64,000 nucleotides of DNA from Mesorhizobium alhagi CCNWXJ12-2 (GCF_000236565.1 NZ_AHAM01000140.1:1-64000), one strand, 5' to 3'; shown: positions 1 to 9,262, counted from the stretch's first letter. Notes: generated from the letters alone by a model not told the origin. Made by a program: numbers and translations.

Positions 1-2
1 CG

Positions 3-803
3 ACCGCGGCCGACTGGCTGGCCGATGATGTCGCCTGCGACCTTGCTCTGCCCGCCGGCCTCGACGCCCCGGAAGCCCTCGCTGCTCTGCGCCAGGCAGT
101 CGCCTCCGAGCCCGTCGATGTCGTTGTGCAGCAGCGCGACGGACGCGCCAAGAAAATTCTGATCGCCGACATGGATTCCACCATGATCGATCAGGAATGC
201 ATCGACGAGCTCGCCGACGAGATCGGCGTCAAGGAGCATGTCGCCGCCATCACCGCGCGCTCCATGAACGGTGAAATCGCCTTCGAGCCCGCATTGCGCG
301 AGCGCGTGGCGCTACTGAAGGGGCTGGACGCCGAGGTCATCGACCGCATCATATCCGGCCGGCTGACGCTCGCCTCGGGCGGCCGCGAACTGGTCTCGAC
401 CATGCGAAAGCACGGCGCCTGGACCGCGCTTGTTTCGGGCGGCTTCGATGTGTTCACCTCGCGCATCGGCGACATGCTCGGCTTTCACGAAAACCGCGCC
501 AATCGCCTCGTCGTCGAGGCTGGCGGGCTGCTCGCCGGGACGGTCGTAGAGCCCATTCTCGGCCGTGCCGCAAAGGCCCAGGCGCTGCTGGATATCTCCG
601 CCCGGCTCGGTCTGACGCCGGCCGATGCGATTGCCGTCGGCGACGGCGCCAACGACCTCGACATGATCCGGCTCGCCGGTACGGGCGTCGCCTTGCATGC
701 TAAACCTGCAGTTGCAGCCGAAGCCGGCTTCCGCATCGATCACGGCGATTTGACCGCGTTGCTCTACATCCAGGGATATCGTCGCTCGGAATTCGCAGCA
801 TGA
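3..803 (+). CDS. serB: Phosphoserine phosphatase SerB (5' end outside window)
   Basis: Removes phosphate from phosphoserine in the last step of serine synthesis. The open frame runs back to the window edge, so the N-terminal part is missing; about 266 residues are visible. A GTG at 126 is in frame but lies inside the gene and should not be taken as the start. HAD-family motifs are clear: the nucleophile motif DMDST near 170 and the Mg-binding VGDGANDLDM near 640. The upstream part fits the ACT-like N-terminal region of rhizobial SerB, which is usually near 295 residues. The stop overlaps the start of the next gene by four bases, so the two may be translationally coupled. Confidence 0.95.
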   Translation, partial: TAADWLADDVACDLALPAGLDAPEALAALRQAVASEPVDVVVQQRDGRAKKILIADMDSTMIDQECIDELADEIGVKEHVAAITARSMNGEIAFEPALRERVALLKGLDAEVIDRIISGRLTLASGGRELVSTMRKHGAWTALVSGGFDVFTSRIGDMLGFHENRANRLVVEAGGLLAGTVVEPILGRAAKAQALLDISARLGLTPADAIAVGDGANDLDMIRLAGTGVALHAKPAVAAEAGFRIDHGDLTALLYIQGYRRSEFAA

Positions 804-1372
804 CACCGATCCGCACCGAACGCCTGATCCTGCGCAATTGGGAAGATCGCGACCGCGATCTGTTCTTCCGCATCAATTCCGATGATCGCGTGATGGAATT
901 CTTTCCGTTCCGCCGCGACCGCGCTGAATCCGACACGTTTCTCGACCGCCTGCGCGACGGCATCGCCGAACGCGGCTACGGCTTTTCGGCCATCGAGATA
1001 GCGGCGACCGGCGAATGCATCGGTTTCTGCGGCCTGAAAGAGCCCGACCTCGATCCGGTGTTTCCGGCCGGCACGATCGAGATCGGTTGGCGGCTTGCGC
1101 CCGAATACTGGGGCAAGGGCTACGTAACCGAAGCCGCTCAGGCCTGGCTCGGCTTCGGCTTCGAGGCGCTTTCGCTGGATGAGATCGTCTCCTTCGCCGT
1201 CTGGAACAATTTTCGCTCGACCGCCGTCATGGAGCGTCTCGGCATGCGGCGCGACCCGGCAGGCGATTTCGATCACCCGAACGTTCCCGACACCCATCCA
1301 CATCTCAGGCGCCATGTGCTTTACCGGCTGACGCGCGATGAGTGGAAGAAACAAAAAAGAGCGGCCCTGTAG
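800..1372 (+). CDS. GNAT family N-acetyltransferase (RimJ/RimL type)
   Basis: A 190-residue protein of the acetyltransferase_3 group, which includes ribosomal-protein N-acetyltransferases but also many enzymes of unknown substrate. It opens with TERLILRNWEDRD, typical of the family. The acetyl-CoA region WRLAPEYWGKGYVTEAAQ and the later NFRSTAVMERLGM segment are both present. The start overlaps the serB stop as ATGA. The stop codon lies in the loop/right arm of a hairpin that also terminates the opposing degP transcript. The substrate cannot be told from sequence. Confidence 0.88.
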   Translation: MTPIRTERLILRNWEDRDRDLFFRINSDDRVMEFFPFRRDRAESDTFLDRLRDGIAERGYGFSAIEIAATGECIGFCGLKEPDLDPVFPAGTIEIGWRLAPEYWGKGYVTEAAQAWLGFGFEALSLDEIVSFAVWNNFRSTAVMERLGMRRDPAGDFDHPNVPDTHPHLRRHVLYRLTRDEWKKQKRAAL

Positions 1373-1378
1373 CCGCTC
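1352..1378. terminator. Convergent bidirectional terminator between the GNAT gene and degP
   Basis: Inverted repeat GAGCGGC (1359-1365) and GCCGCTC (1372-1378) with a six-base loop. Read on the minus strand it is followed by six Ts (1358-1353), a good intrinsic terminator for degP. On the plus strand it is followed by a weaker CTTTCGTT tract. The GNAT stop codon lies inside it. Confidence 0.75.
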
Positions 1379-1418
1379 CTTTCGTTGTCATTTCAGCCGC
1401 TTGCTACGACTTTCAGAT

Positions 1419-3014
1419 TCAATCCATCCGGATCGTCACGAAGCGCAGCTCGCCGGTCTTCGAAGCCAGCATCAGAAGCGCGTTCTTGCGGCCCTGGTCC
1501 TTCAGCGCGGCGATGCGGTCCATCACAGCCTTGGGCGAGGAAACCGATTCCTGCGCGATTTCGGTGATAACCTCGCCGGCAAGAATGCCACGCTCGGCGG
1601 CGGCGGAATCGGGCGCCACCTCGGTGATCACGACACCCGAAACGTCCGCGGCGACGCCGAATTTGGTACGCGTTTCATCGTTCAATTCGCCGATGGTCAT
1701 ACCAAGCACGGTCGCCGAGGCGACAGCCTCGCCTCCTTCTTCTTCTTCGGGCTGGCCCTCGGCGTTTTCGGCGAGCTTCTCACCGTCCTCCAGCCTGCCG
1801 AGCGTGACCTTCACCGTCTGCTCAACGCCCTTGCGCACGATCACCACATCGACCGCCTTGCCGACCGGGCTTTCGGCCACCACGCGCGGCAGGTCGCGCA
1901 TTTCGTCGACGTCCTTGCCGTCGAACTTGATGATAACGTCGCCGGGCAGAATGGTGCCGTCGTCGACCGGACCGCCTTTGATGATCCCAGCCACCAGCGC
2001 GCCCTTGGCAATCTTCATGTCGAGGGTTTCGGCGATGTCGTCGGTGACGGGCTGAATGCGCACGCCGAGCCAGCCGCGGCGCGTCTCGCCGAATTCGGTC
2101 AACTGGCCGATCACACCGACAGCCAATTCCGACGGGATCGAGAATCCGATGCCGATCGAGCCGCCCGACGGCGAGATGATGGCGGTGTTGATGCCGACCA
2201 CCTCGCCCTGCATGTTGAACAGCGGCCCGCCGGAATTGCCGCGATTGATTGCGGCGTCGGTCTGGATGAAATCGTCATAGGGACCGGAATTGATGTTGCG
2301 ATTGCGCGCCGAAATGATGCCGACCGTCACCGTGCCGCCGAGCCCGAACGGATTGCCGATCGCCATCACCCAGTCGCCGATGCGCATCTGGTTGGAATCG
2401 CCGAACTTGACCGCAGTCAGCTTCTTCAGCGACGGGTCGATCTTGAGAACGGCGAGGTCGGTCTTGGTGTCGGTGCCGACGAGCTCGGCCTGAAGCGTCG
2501 AACCGTCGGAGAAATTGACCTCGATCTGATCCGCGTCGGCAATCACGTGATTGTTGGTAATGACGATGCCCTTTTCGGCATCGACGACGAAGCCGGAGCC
2601 GAGCGACTGCACTCTTTGCGGGCCGACGCCGCCATTGCCGCCACGGTCATTGAAGAACTCGTCGAAAAAATCCTGGAACGGCGAGCCCTCCGGCAGGTCG
2701 GGCATCGGCACGGAGTTCGGGCCTTCCGCGCCCTTCACATTCTGTGAGGTGGAGATGTTCACGACGGCGCCGAGCAGCCCTTCGGCCAGATCGGCGACCG
2801 AAGCAGGACCCTGGCCCTGCCGCAACGGCTGCAACTGCGGTTGAGGTTGCGCCGGCGATTGCGCCGGCGGCGCTGCTTGTGTCTGCGGTTGCGGCTGCGT
2901 CTGCGCGAGGGCCGGCGCGATGAAGGACGGCGCAGCCACCGCGGCTGCAAGGGCGGCGGCGGTCGCCGTCGGCAATATCCTTCGCACCGCTGGCAGGATG
3001 ATCTTGGTCGCCAT
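1419..3014 (-). CDS. degP: DegP/HtrA (Do) family periplasmic serine protease
   Basis: A 531-residue periplasmic protease and chaperone that degrades misfolded envelope proteins. The start at 3014 is preceded by GGAGG and gives a signal peptide ending near ALA-QT at residue 37. The open frame continues upstream, but only as a shadow over hflC. A Gln/Pro/Ala-rich linker (40-70) precedes the trypsin-like domain. The catalytic triad reads as His156 (TNNHV), Asp186 (KTDLAV) and Ser261 (RGNSGGPLF). Two PDZ domains follow (about 330-410 and 440-531). It lies downstream of hflK, hflC and the DUF2065 gene, which makes a membrane-protein quality-control block. Confidence 0.95.
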   Translation of the reverse strand: MATKIILPAVRRILPTATAAALAAAVAAPSFIAPALAQTQPQPQTQAAPPAQSPAQPQPQLQPLRQGQGPASVADLAEGLLGAVVNISTSQNVKGAEGPNSVPMPDLPEGSPFQDFFDEFFNDRGGNGGVGPQRVQSLGSGFVVDAEKGIVITNNHVIADADQIEVNFSDGSTLQAELVGTDTKTDLAVLKIDPSLKKLTAVKFGDSNQMRIGDWVMAIGNPFGLGGTVTVGIISARNRNINSGPYDDFIQTDAAINRGNSGGPLFNMQGEVVGINTAIISPSGGSIGIGFSIPSELAVGVIGQLTEFGETRRGWLGVRIQPVTDDIAETLDMKIAKGALVAGIIKGGPVDDGTILPGDVIIKFDGKDVDEMRDLPRVVAESPVGKAVDVVIVRKGVEQTVKVTLGRLEDGEKLAENAEGQPEEEEGGEAVASATVLGMTIGELNDETRTKFGVAADVSGVVITEVAPDSAAAERGILAGEVITEIAQESVSSPKAVMDRIAALKDQGRKNALLMLASKTGELRFVTIRMD

Positions 3015-3129
3015 GGATATGCCTCCGGTGTTTTTGGAATGACGTGCCGCCTGATCGCGGTTCACGCCATGTTCTGGAGAAATAAGGCGTGTTTGCGGCC
3101 TTGCCCACAGGCTTGGCCACAAACTTGCG

Positions 3130-3315
3130 TTACCCGCGCACCAGCCAGACGATGCCGACCCCGATGGCGATCGCAGCAAGGCCGGCAGCCCGCAGCGCGC
3201 TTTCCGGCGTCGACAGCACTTCCGACGCAAGCCGCTTGGCCAGCGTCGGAAATCCGCCATAGACCAAGCCTTCCACGACCAGCACCAGACCCAGCGCGGC
3301 CAAGAAATCGGCCAT
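3130..3315 (-). CDS. DUF2065 family small membrane protein
   Basis: A 61-residue protein with two hydrophobic helices (about 5-22 and 42-59) separated by a short polar loop containing PTLAKRLASEVLSTPE. This matches the DUF2065/YjeT family, which commonly sits next to hflKC. Its start is six bases from the hflC stop, so it should be co-transcribed with hflKC. Its biochemical role is unknown; location suggests a link to HflKC or FtsH. Confidence 0.85.
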   Translation of the reverse strand: MADFLAALGLVLVVEGLVYGGFPTLAKRLASEVLSTPESALRAAGLAAIAIGVGIVWLVRG

Positions 3316-3321
3316 CGACGC

Positions 3322-4326
3322 TTACTGGCCGGCGTCCGGCTGCGTGGCGCCCGTGGTCGTTCCGTTGGGGGCTGGCGCCGCCTCGGGCGCGCTGGCCGCC
3401 GGACCCGCGTTAGGCGCCGTCCGCGGAGCGCCGCCCGATGAGGAAGCGGCACCGCTCGGGCTGCGGAAATACCGGAAGAACTCGGAATCCGGCGACAGCA
3501 CCATCGTCGTGCCCGTTGGATCGAGCGCCGCGGCATAGGCGATCATCGAGCGGTAGAACTCGAAGAAGTCCGGATCGCGCTGGAAGGCGTCGGCGAAAAT
3601 AGCATTGCGCTGGGCCTCGCCCTCGCCTCGCAGGATTTCCGACTCCTTGCGCGCCTCCGCGACCGTCTCGACCACTTCGCGATCGGCCCGCGCCCGAATA
3701 CGCGCCGCCGCTTCCCGGCCGCGCGCTCGCAGCCTTTCAGCCTCGGCAAGGCGCTCGGCCTTCATACGGTCGTAGGTCTGCTGCGACACTTCGGCCGTAA
3801 GGTCGGTCCGGCGGATGCGGACATCCTCGATTTCCAGCCCGAGCGACGTCGCGTCGGGACGCAGCTGGTCGCGCACCTCGGTCATCATCGAGGCGCGCTC
3901 ATCCGACAGCGCCGCTTCGAAGCCGCGCACGCCGTACACGCGGCGCAGCGCCGCGTCGAGACGGGTCCTGAGCCGCTGCTCGGCCAGTGGTATGCTGCCC
4001 GACACCGTCTGCCGGAACGTGCGCGGGTCGGCGATGCGGTAGGCTACGAACGCGTCCACCTCGTAGAATTTGCCGCCCGAGACCTGGACGCGGATATCGT
4101 CGAGGTCGAAGCGAAGCACGCGATCTTCGATAATCTGGACATTGTCGGCCTCGAACATGCCGAATGGCGCCTTGAAATAGATGCCCGGTTCGCTCTTCAC
4201 GTCGACGATTTCGCCGAAGCGCAGCACGATGGCCTGCTCGCGCTCGTTGACCACGAATATCGACGAATAGACGAGCAGCAGGATGACGGCGAGGATGACG
4301 CCGATGATGGGGAGACGGTTGGCCAT
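3322..4326 (-). CDS. hflC: HflC, membrane protease modulator
   Basis: A 334-residue SPFH/band-7 protein with an N-terminal membrane anchor (about 6-24), then the SPFH domain (REQAIVLRFGEIVDV) and a helical segment rich in Glu, Arg and Ala (RMKAERLAEAERLRARGREAA). With HflK it forms the periplasmic HflKC cage around the FtsH protease. The last 45 residues are an Ala/Pro/Gly-rich tail, probably disordered. The start codon shares one base with the hflK stop (TGATG), so the pair is probably translationally coupled. Confidence 0.95.
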   Translation of the reverse strand: MANRLPIIGVILAVILLLVYSSIFVVNEREQAIVLRFGEIVDVKSEPGIYFKAPFGMFEADNVQIIEDRVLRFDLDDIRVQVSGGKFYEVDAFVAYRIADPRTFRQTVSGSIPLAEQRLRTRLDAALRRVYGVRGFEAALSDERASMMTEVRDQLRPDATSLGLEIEDVRIRRTDLTAEVSQQTYDRMKAERLAEAERLRARGREAAARIRARADREVVETVAEARKESEILRGEGEAQRNAIFADAFQRDPDFFEFYRSMIAYAAALDPTGTTMVLSPDSEFFRYFRSPSGAASSSGGAPRTAPNAGPAASAPEAAPAPNGTTTGATQPDAGQ

Positions 4327-5438
4327 CAGTTGCTTACTCCTTCAGCCGCAGCCGCGGGGGCTGGAGCGCGCTTTTGCAGTTCCGGCAGTGGCAGATAGGG
4401 GATGACCCCCTGTCCGTTGCCGCCCTGCTCGACGATGACCTTGTTGGAATCCTTCAGCACCTTCTCCATGGTTTCGATGAACAGACGCTGCCGCGTAACG
4501 TCAGGCGCCTTGGCGTATTCGTCGTAGACCGAGATGAAGCGCTGCGCCTCACCCTGGGCTTCCTGCACCACCCGGTTCTTGTAGGCGGCCGCTTCTTCCC
4601 GGACACGTGCTGCCTCGCCGCGCGCCTGGCCGAGCTTCTGGTTGGAATACTGGTTCGATTCCTCGACGAAGCGGTCCTCGTCCTGCTCGGCGCGCTGCAC
4701 CTCGTAGAACGCGTCCGCCCCTTCGCGCGGCGGCGCTGCGTCCTCGATCGAGATCGCATTGATCGTCAGCCCGGCGCCGTAAGCGTCGAGCGTACCCTGG
4801 ATGATGTCGCGTACGGTGTCCGCAATTCCCTGGCGGTCATCGCGGAAGATGTCCTGCGCAGGCCGGCGTCCGACTGCCTCGCGCATGGCGCTTTCGCCGA
4901 CCTGGCGCACCATTTCATCCGCATTGGAGACATTGAACAGATAAGCCTTGGGATCGGAGACCTGATAGGCGATCGAGAATTTGACGTCGACGATATTCTG
5001 GTCGCCCGACAGCATCAGCCCCGACGAGGTGCTGCCGCGGACTTCGCCAAGATCGACCAGCTTTTCCGCCGTGTTGGCGATCTCGACCGTTTCGATCGGC
5101 CACCAATGGAAATGCAGGCCCGGACCGGAGAGTTCTTCCTTGGGCTTGCCGAAGCGCAGTTCCACGGCCAGTTCGTCAGGCTGCACGGTATAGACCGACT
5201 GGAACACCCAGAACGCCAGCAGGGCGAGCGCGATCAGCCCGAACAGCGCCGGGCTTGCCGCGCCGCCTCCCGGCAGTGCGTTCTTCAGCCGGTCCTGGCC
5301 GCGGCGGATGATGTCTTCAAGATCGGGCGGAGATCCCTGCGGGCCGCTCGGCCGCGGGCCTTGACCCCACGGCCCCCCGCCATTGCCGCCGCCGCCCCAT
5401 GGGCCGCCGCCGCCTCCGCTCTGATTGTTCCAGGGCAT
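4326..5438 (-). CDS. hflK: HflK, membrane protease modulator
   Basis: A 370-residue SPFH protein and partner of HflC. It starts with the typical Gly/Trp/Pro-rich cytoplasmic stretch (residues 1-40), then a single membrane helix (about 62-82), the SPFH domain (DELAVELRFGKPKEELSGPG) and a long helical region with FVEESNQYSNQKLGQARGEA. First gene of the hflK-hflC-DUF2065-degP run. The 150 bases between it and folA hold the likely promoter, but no clear -35/-10 pair stands out. Confidence 0.95.
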   Translation of the reverse strand: MPWNNQSGGGGGPWGGGGNGGGPWGQGPRPSGPQGSPPDLEDIIRRGQDRLKNALPGGGAASPALFGLIALALLAFWVFQSVYTVQPDELAVELRFGKPKEELSGPGLHFHWWPIETVEIANTAEKLVDLGEVRGSTSSGLMLSGDQNIVDVKFSIAYQVSDPKAYLFNVSNADEMVRQVGESAMREAVGRRPAQDIFRDDRQGIADTVRDIIQGTLDAYGAGLTINAISIEDAAPPREGADAFYEVQRAEQDEDRFVEESNQYSNQKLGQARGEAARVREEAAAYKNRVVQEAQGEAQRFISVYDEYAKAPDVTRQRLFIETMEKVLKDSNKVIVEQGGNGQGVIPYLPLPELQKRAPAPAAAAEGVSN

Positions 5439-5588
5439 GAAAGTCCTTTCGGTTACGAAGTCTCGGCGCGTCAGCGTTCACTGGCGCGCGTGTTGCCTGA
5501 CCTCTTCTATAAGGGTGCAAGAGCGCGCTTTCAACGCGACCGCTGCGCAGAGGGCCGATTTCGAGGAGGAAGCGGTCCTAACCCGCCC

Positions 5589-6110
5589 TCAATGCACGTT
5601 GCTGCGCCTCTCGTAAACCATATAGCGCGTTGCATGGCTGTCCTTCTCGCCCGCCGGCACATCAAATACCCGGATGGCCCGCCAGATTTTGCTGTCTATA
5701 TCGGGAAATCGCGTATCTCCCTCAACGTCGGCCAGTACATGGGTCACATGCAGGCGGTCAGCCAGCGGCAGCGCCTGCCGGTAGATCTCGCCGCCGCCGA
5801 TCACGCAGATTTCATCCGCCCCGGCCATGCAGCGGCCGCGCGCCCTGGCCAGCGCGATCGCCTCCTCGAGCGAACGCACCGTCTCGGCGCCTTCGGCGCG
5901 AAACGCCGGATCGCGCGAGACCACGATGTTCAGCCGCCCCGGCAAGGGCCGCCCGATTCCTTCCCAGGTCTTGCGGCCCATGATGATCGGCTTGCCCATC
6001 GTGTCGGCCTTGAAGCGCTTCAGATCGCTCGACAGCCTCCACGGCAATCCACCCTCGCGGCCGATCACGCCGTTTTCGGCAATGGCGACATAGATCGCGA
6101 TGTCCATCAT
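5589..6110 (-). CDS. folA: Dihydrofolate reductase
   Basis: Reduces dihydrofolate to tetrahydrofolate, recycling the dihydrofolate made by ThyA. About 173 residues. The family start IAIYVAIAENGVIGREGGLPW is split here as ATG ATG at 6110 and 6107, and either could be used. MGRKTWEGIG (NADPH/substrate region) and EICVIGGGEIYRQALP are diagnostic. The frame stays open upstream over thyA, but that part is antisense noise. The thyA stop and the folA start share one base (TGATG), so the pair is probably translationally coupled. Confidence 0.95.
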   Translation of the reverse strand: MMDIAIYVAIAENGVIGREGGLPWRLSSDLKRFKADTMGKPIIMGRKTWEGIGRPLPGRLNIVVSRDPAFRAEGAETVRSLEEAIALARARGRCMAGADEICVIGGGEIYRQALPLADRLHVTHVLADVEGDTRFPDIDSKIWRAIRVFDVPAGEKDSHATRYMVYERRSNVH

Positions 6111-6904
6111 CACACCGCGATCGGCGCGCGGATGGTCGCGTCGGCGACGTAGTTTTCGAGTCGGAAATCCTCGAAGCGGAAGGCGAACAGATCCTTCACC
6201 TCCGGATTGATCCACATGGTTGGCAGCTGTTTCGGCGTGCGCCGAAGCTGTTCGCGCGCCTGCTCGAAATGGTTCGAGTAAAGATGCGCGTCGCCCAGCG
6301 TGTGGACGAAGTCGCCGGGTTTCAGCCCGACCACCTGCGCCACCATCAACGTCAGCAGCGCATAGGAAGCGATGTTGAACGGCACGCCGAGAAAGATGTC
6401 GGCGGAGCGCTGGTAGAGCTGGCACGAGAGCTTTCCGTCGGAGACGTAGAACTGGAAAAGACAGTGGCATGGCGGCAGCGCCATGGCGTCGACCTCGGCC
6501 GGGTTCCACGCCGAAACGATCAGCCGCCGAGAATGAGGATTCGTCCGCAACTGTTTCAGAAGATTGGTGATCTGATCGATCTCGCCGCCGTCCGCTGCCG
6601 GCCATGAGCGCCATTGCTTGCCGTAGACCGGGCCGAGATCGCCATTCTCGTCGGCCCATTCGTCCCAGATCGTCACGCCGTGATCGTTGAGGTATTTGAT
6701 ATTCGTGTCGCCGGCCAGGAACCACAGAAGCTCGTGGATGATCGACTTCAAATGCAGTTTCTTGGTCGTCGTGACGGGAAAGCCCTGCGCCAGATCGAAG
6801 CGCATCTGGTAGCCGAAGACCGAGCGCGTGCCGGTTCCGGTGCGGTCGCTGCGGTCGGAGCCGTTTTCAAGGACATGGTTTAACAGGTCGAGATATTGAC
6901 GCAT
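6110..6904 (-). CDS. thyA: Thymidylate synthase
   Basis: Makes dTMP from dUMP with methylene-tetrahydrofolate. The 264-residue length and sequence match the classical ThyA family. The nucleophile is Cys146 in [10 protein letters not shown], with [10 protein letters not shown] before it and the substrate-binding [12 protein letters not shown] after it. It is the upstream partner of folA. The ssrA gene starts about 130 bases away, transcribed in the opposite direction. Confidence 0.97.
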   Translation of the reverse strand: MRQYLDLLNHVLENGSDRSDRTGTGTRSVFGYQMRFDLAQGFPVTTTKKLHLKSIIHELLWFLAGDTNIKYLNDHGVTIWDEWADENGDLGPVYGKQWRSWPAADGGEIDQITNLLKQLRTNPHSRRLIVSAWNPAEVDAMALPPCHCLFQFYVSDGKLSCQLYQRSADIFLGVPFNIASYALLTLMVAQVVGLKPGDFVHTLGDAHLYSNHFEQAREQLRRTPKQLPTMWINPEVKDLFAFRFEDFRLENYVADATIRAPIAV

Positions 6905-7016
6905 CGCTGCCGCTTCGATTCGAGGTTTGGGCGATCATAGCCGACGCCAAAACCGGCGCATATGGCATATCGCCGATTGACGCCATTGCGGCCTTTCATT
7001 TTCGCCCGCGACTTCC

Positions 7017-7022
7017 TATATT
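7017..7022 (+). promoter_or_regulatory. Possible -10 element of ssrA
   Basis: TATATT in the otherwise GC-rich thyA-ssrA gap, just upstream of the first sequence that can belong to the tmRNA acceptor piece. A convincing -35 at 17 bases is not visible (TTTCAT), so this is tentative. Confidence 0.3.
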
Positions 7023-7027
7023 CATCG

Positions 7028-7350
7028 AGCCGGCTTGTCCGGCTATGGCGATAAACAGGCGATGAAATAAGCCGTTCGGACCCGGGGGCGGTACCCGGCG
7101 CCTCCACCAAAAACCGCTTTCGAGAGCGGTTTCTGATGGGGGCGAAATAGGATCGACGAAGGTGTAAAGATCGTGCTTTCGCCCGGCATTGTACCACCGT
7201 TATCGGGCTAACCTAGTAGTTGCAAACGACAACTATGCGGAAGCACGTCTCGCCGCTTAATGCGGTGCGATAGCTTCAAATCAAGTCCTAGGGGTTCGCA
7301 CTTCTAGGCGGGGTTCGGAGGTACCTGGCAACAGAAACCTCCACTTTCCT
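7028..7350 (+). ncRNA. ssrA: Circularly permuted two-piece tmRNA (alphaproteobacterial ssrA)
   Basis: Rescues stalled ribosomes by adding a degradation tag. The acceptor half comes first: T-arm 7082-7098 (stem CCGGG/CCCGG, loop GGCGGTA), acceptor strand CGCCTCC 7099-7105, then ACCA ending at 7109. A precursor loop, 7110-7137, contains the hairpin AAACCGCT/AGCGGTTT. The coding half starts near 7138 with GGGGGCG, which pairs with the acceptor strand with one G-U. The tag frame is 7222-7260: GCA AAC GAC AAC TAT GCG GAA GCA CGT CTC GCC GCT TAA, giving ANDNYAEARLAA. Downstream are a hairpin (CCTAG/CTAGG) and the GGAGGT/ACCTCC pairing near 7318-7347. The outer ends are approximate. Confidence 0.93.
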
Positions 7351-7449
7351 TCCTCTCTCCCTCCCCAGTTCAGCTTTGCCGTGCGCTCGCGTCTCGCATG
7401 CTGTGAACGGGCGCCCGGCACCTTTCATTCAACAAAGGAGCCGACAGAA

Positions 7450-8007
7450 ATGTCCGAGGATTACCAACGCTTTTTTATCCTCACCGGCGGTCCCGGAGCC
7501 GGTAAGAGCACATTGATCGATGCTTTGCGGGAACGAGGCTTCGCCGGTTCGGCTGAGGCGGGCCGCGGTGTCATCCAGCAACAAGTTGCGGTTTCCGGTC
7601 CGGCACTGCCGTGGAACGATCCGGCCCTCTTCGCCAACTTGATGCTCTCCTGGGAAATGCGCTCCTATGACATGGCCCGCCGGGAGACTGGCACGATTTT
7701 TTTCGATCGCGGCATTCCGGAGCTTCCCGGCTACTTCCGGCTGATAGGTCTTCCCGTGCCGCCTCACGTGAGCGCAGCCGCCGAGACCTTTCGCTACAAC
7801 CGGCGCGTTTTCGCTCTCCCGCCTTGGCCGGAGATTTTCTCCCAGGATGCCGAGCGCAAGCAGGATTTCGCCGAGGCCATCCGCACCTTCGAGGCGGTTA
7901 CTTCGGCCTACCGTGAGTCGGGCTACCAATTGGTCGAAGTTCCGCGCGCACCGGTCGAGGAGCGGGTCGAATTCGTCGTCGACGAAATCCGACGCTCCGA
8001 AAGATAA
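7450..8007 (+). CDS. Small P-loop ATPase/kinase-like protein (AAA_28 type)
   Basis: A 185-residue protein with the Walker A motif GGPGAGKST at residues 13-21 and a later Asp motif FFDRGIPE that fits the NTPase fold of the AAA_28 group. These small proteins resemble nucleoside or shikimate kinases, but most are uncharacterised. The ATG at 7450 is preceded by AAAGGAG at good spacing; earlier in-frame codons read into the ssrA downstream region. It stands alone and ends in a strong terminator. Substrate unknown. Confidence 0.82.
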   Translation: MSEDYQRFFILTGGPGAGKSTLIDALRERGFAGSAEAGRGVIQQQVAVSGPALPWNDPALFANLMLSWEMRSYDMARRETGTIFFDRGIPELPGYFRLIGLPVPPHVSAAAETFRYNRRVFALPPWPEIFSQDAERKQDFAEAIRTFEAVTSAYRESGYQLVEVPRAPVEERVEFVVDEIRRSER

Positions 8008-8010
8008 TGA

Positions 8011-8036
8011 AAAGGCCGGGTTTCCCGGCCTTTTTT
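8011..8036 (+). terminator. Intrinsic terminator after the AAA_28 gene
   Basis: Hairpin AAGGCCGGG / CCCGGCCTT closed by a short T loop and followed by a run of Ts to 8036. It sits immediately after the stop codon. It may also serve the converging MFS gene, since the A run on its left gives Ts on the minus strand. Confidence 0.85.
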
Positions 8037-8056
8037 ATTGCAGAGTCGAGGGAGAT

Positions 8057-9262
8057 TTACTCCGCCGGCGCTTCCGCCACGTCGCGGCCACGGTCCAGCG
8101 TGAGCTGCGTCAGGCCGAAGGCGATCACCGCGCAGGCGGCGATGCCGATCACCATGGGCAGCGGCGTGCCGTCGAAGAAGAGGCCGGCAACCGCCATGGC
8201 GACTGCGCCGGTGGCGAAATGCAGCGTTCCCATCAGCGCCGAGGCCGTTCCCGCGATCTCGCCATGGTCGTCCATCGCCAGCACCGAGGTCGAGGGGATG
8301 ACCAGGCCCAGGAAGCCGTAGCCGACAAAGAGCAGCGACGCCAACACGGCGAGTTGGTCCATGCCCGACGCCATCACCGCCAAAAGAACGACCATGACCG
8401 TGGCGTAGCCGGAAACGGCGACGCGCACCACGCGCCTCAACCCGTAGCGCTCCGAGAGCATGCCGGTCATCTGCGACATCGCGAAGAAGGCGACGGCATT
8501 GATCGAGAAGAACACGCTGTAGACCGAGGGCGACAGGCCGTAATGGTCGATCAGCACAAAGGATGAACTCGCCAGATAGACGAAGAAGCTCGATATGCCG
8601 AAGCCGCCGATGAAGGCCAGTCCAAGGAAGTTGCGGTCCCCCATCAGGAATTTGTAGCCGGCCAGCGCGCTGCCGAACGAACTGCCGACCCTATGGCCGG
8701 CCGGACGCGTCTCCTTCAGGCCGAAGGCCAGAAGCACGACCGCGATCAGCGCGGCGATGGTCACCGCCCAGAACACGGCGCGCCAGCCGAAACCCTCGAT
8801 GATGAAGCTGCCGGTCAGCGGCGCGAGGATAGGCGAGATCGAGAACACCAGCATCAGCAGCGACATCAGCCGCGCAGCTTCCGTTCCGGTGTGCAGGTCG
8901 CGCACCACGGCGCGCGGCACCACCATGCCCGCGCAGGCGCCGAGACCCTGGATGAAGCGGAAGGCTATCAGCCATCCTATGTCGGGTGCCAGCGCCGAGC
9001 CGATGCTGCCGACCACGAACAGCGCCAGCCCGAAATAGAGCGGAGCCTTGCGCCCCACCATGTCGGAAATCGGCCCGACCACGATCTGGCCGAAACCCAT
9101 GGAGAGGAAGAACACCAGAAGGCTCATCTGCACGGCGACGGTGCCGGCCGCCAGATCCTGGCCGATGGTCGGCAGCGCGGGCAGATACATGTCGATGGCG
9201 AAGGGGCCGATGGCTGACAACAGGCCGAGAATGACCGCTGTGCGGAGGAAATTCGTTGTCAT
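8057..9262 (-). CDS. MFS drug/sulfonamide exporter, Bcr/CflA family
   Basis: A 401-residue, roughly 12-helix inner-membrane efflux protein. The N-terminus RTAVILGLLSAIGPFAIDMYLPALP is the hallmark of Bcr/CflA drug:proton antiporters. The MFS loop motif appears as GPISDMVGRKAPLYFG and the helix-5 region as VVPRAVVRDLHTG. The ATG at 9262 was chosen because it gives the family N-terminus; the frame stays open 90 bases upstream. It is transcribed divergently from a TetR gene, with a shared operator between them, so it is probably repressed by that TetR. Substrate unknown. Confidence 0.9.
   Translation of the reverse strand: MTTNFLRTAVILGLLSAIGPFAIDMYLPALPTIGQDLAAGTVAVQMSLLVFFLSMGFGQIVVGPISDMVGRKAPLYFGLALFVVGSIGSALAPDIGWLIAFRFIQGLGACAGMVVPRAVVRDLHTGTEAARLMSLLMLVFSISPILAPLTGSFIIEGFGWRAVFWAVTIAALIAVVLLAFGLKETRPAGHRVGSSFGSALAGYKFLMGDRNFLGLAFIGGFGISSFFVYLASSSFVLIDHYGLSPSVYSVFFSINAVAFFAMSQMTGMLSERYGLRRVVRVAVSGYATVMVVLLAVMASGMDQLAVLASLLFVGYGFLGLVIPSTSVLAMDDHGEIAGTASALMGTLHFATGAVAMAVAGLFFDGTPLPMVIGIAACAVIAFGLTQLTLDRGRDVAEAPAE

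Noticed and set aside
1338-2747. Long plus-strand open frames over degP
   Set aside because: They are antisense to a protease with intact triad, signal peptide and ribosome-binding site; their composition is typical of GC-rich shadow frames.
4374-6152. 592-codon plus-strand frame opposite hflK and folA
   Set aside because: It crosses two well-supported minus-strand genes and shows no domain.
7081-7109. tRNA 3' half ending in CCACCA
   Set aside because: It is the acceptor piece of the permuted tmRNA: its partner strand GGGGGCG lies downstream at 7138, not upstream, and the tag frame follows.
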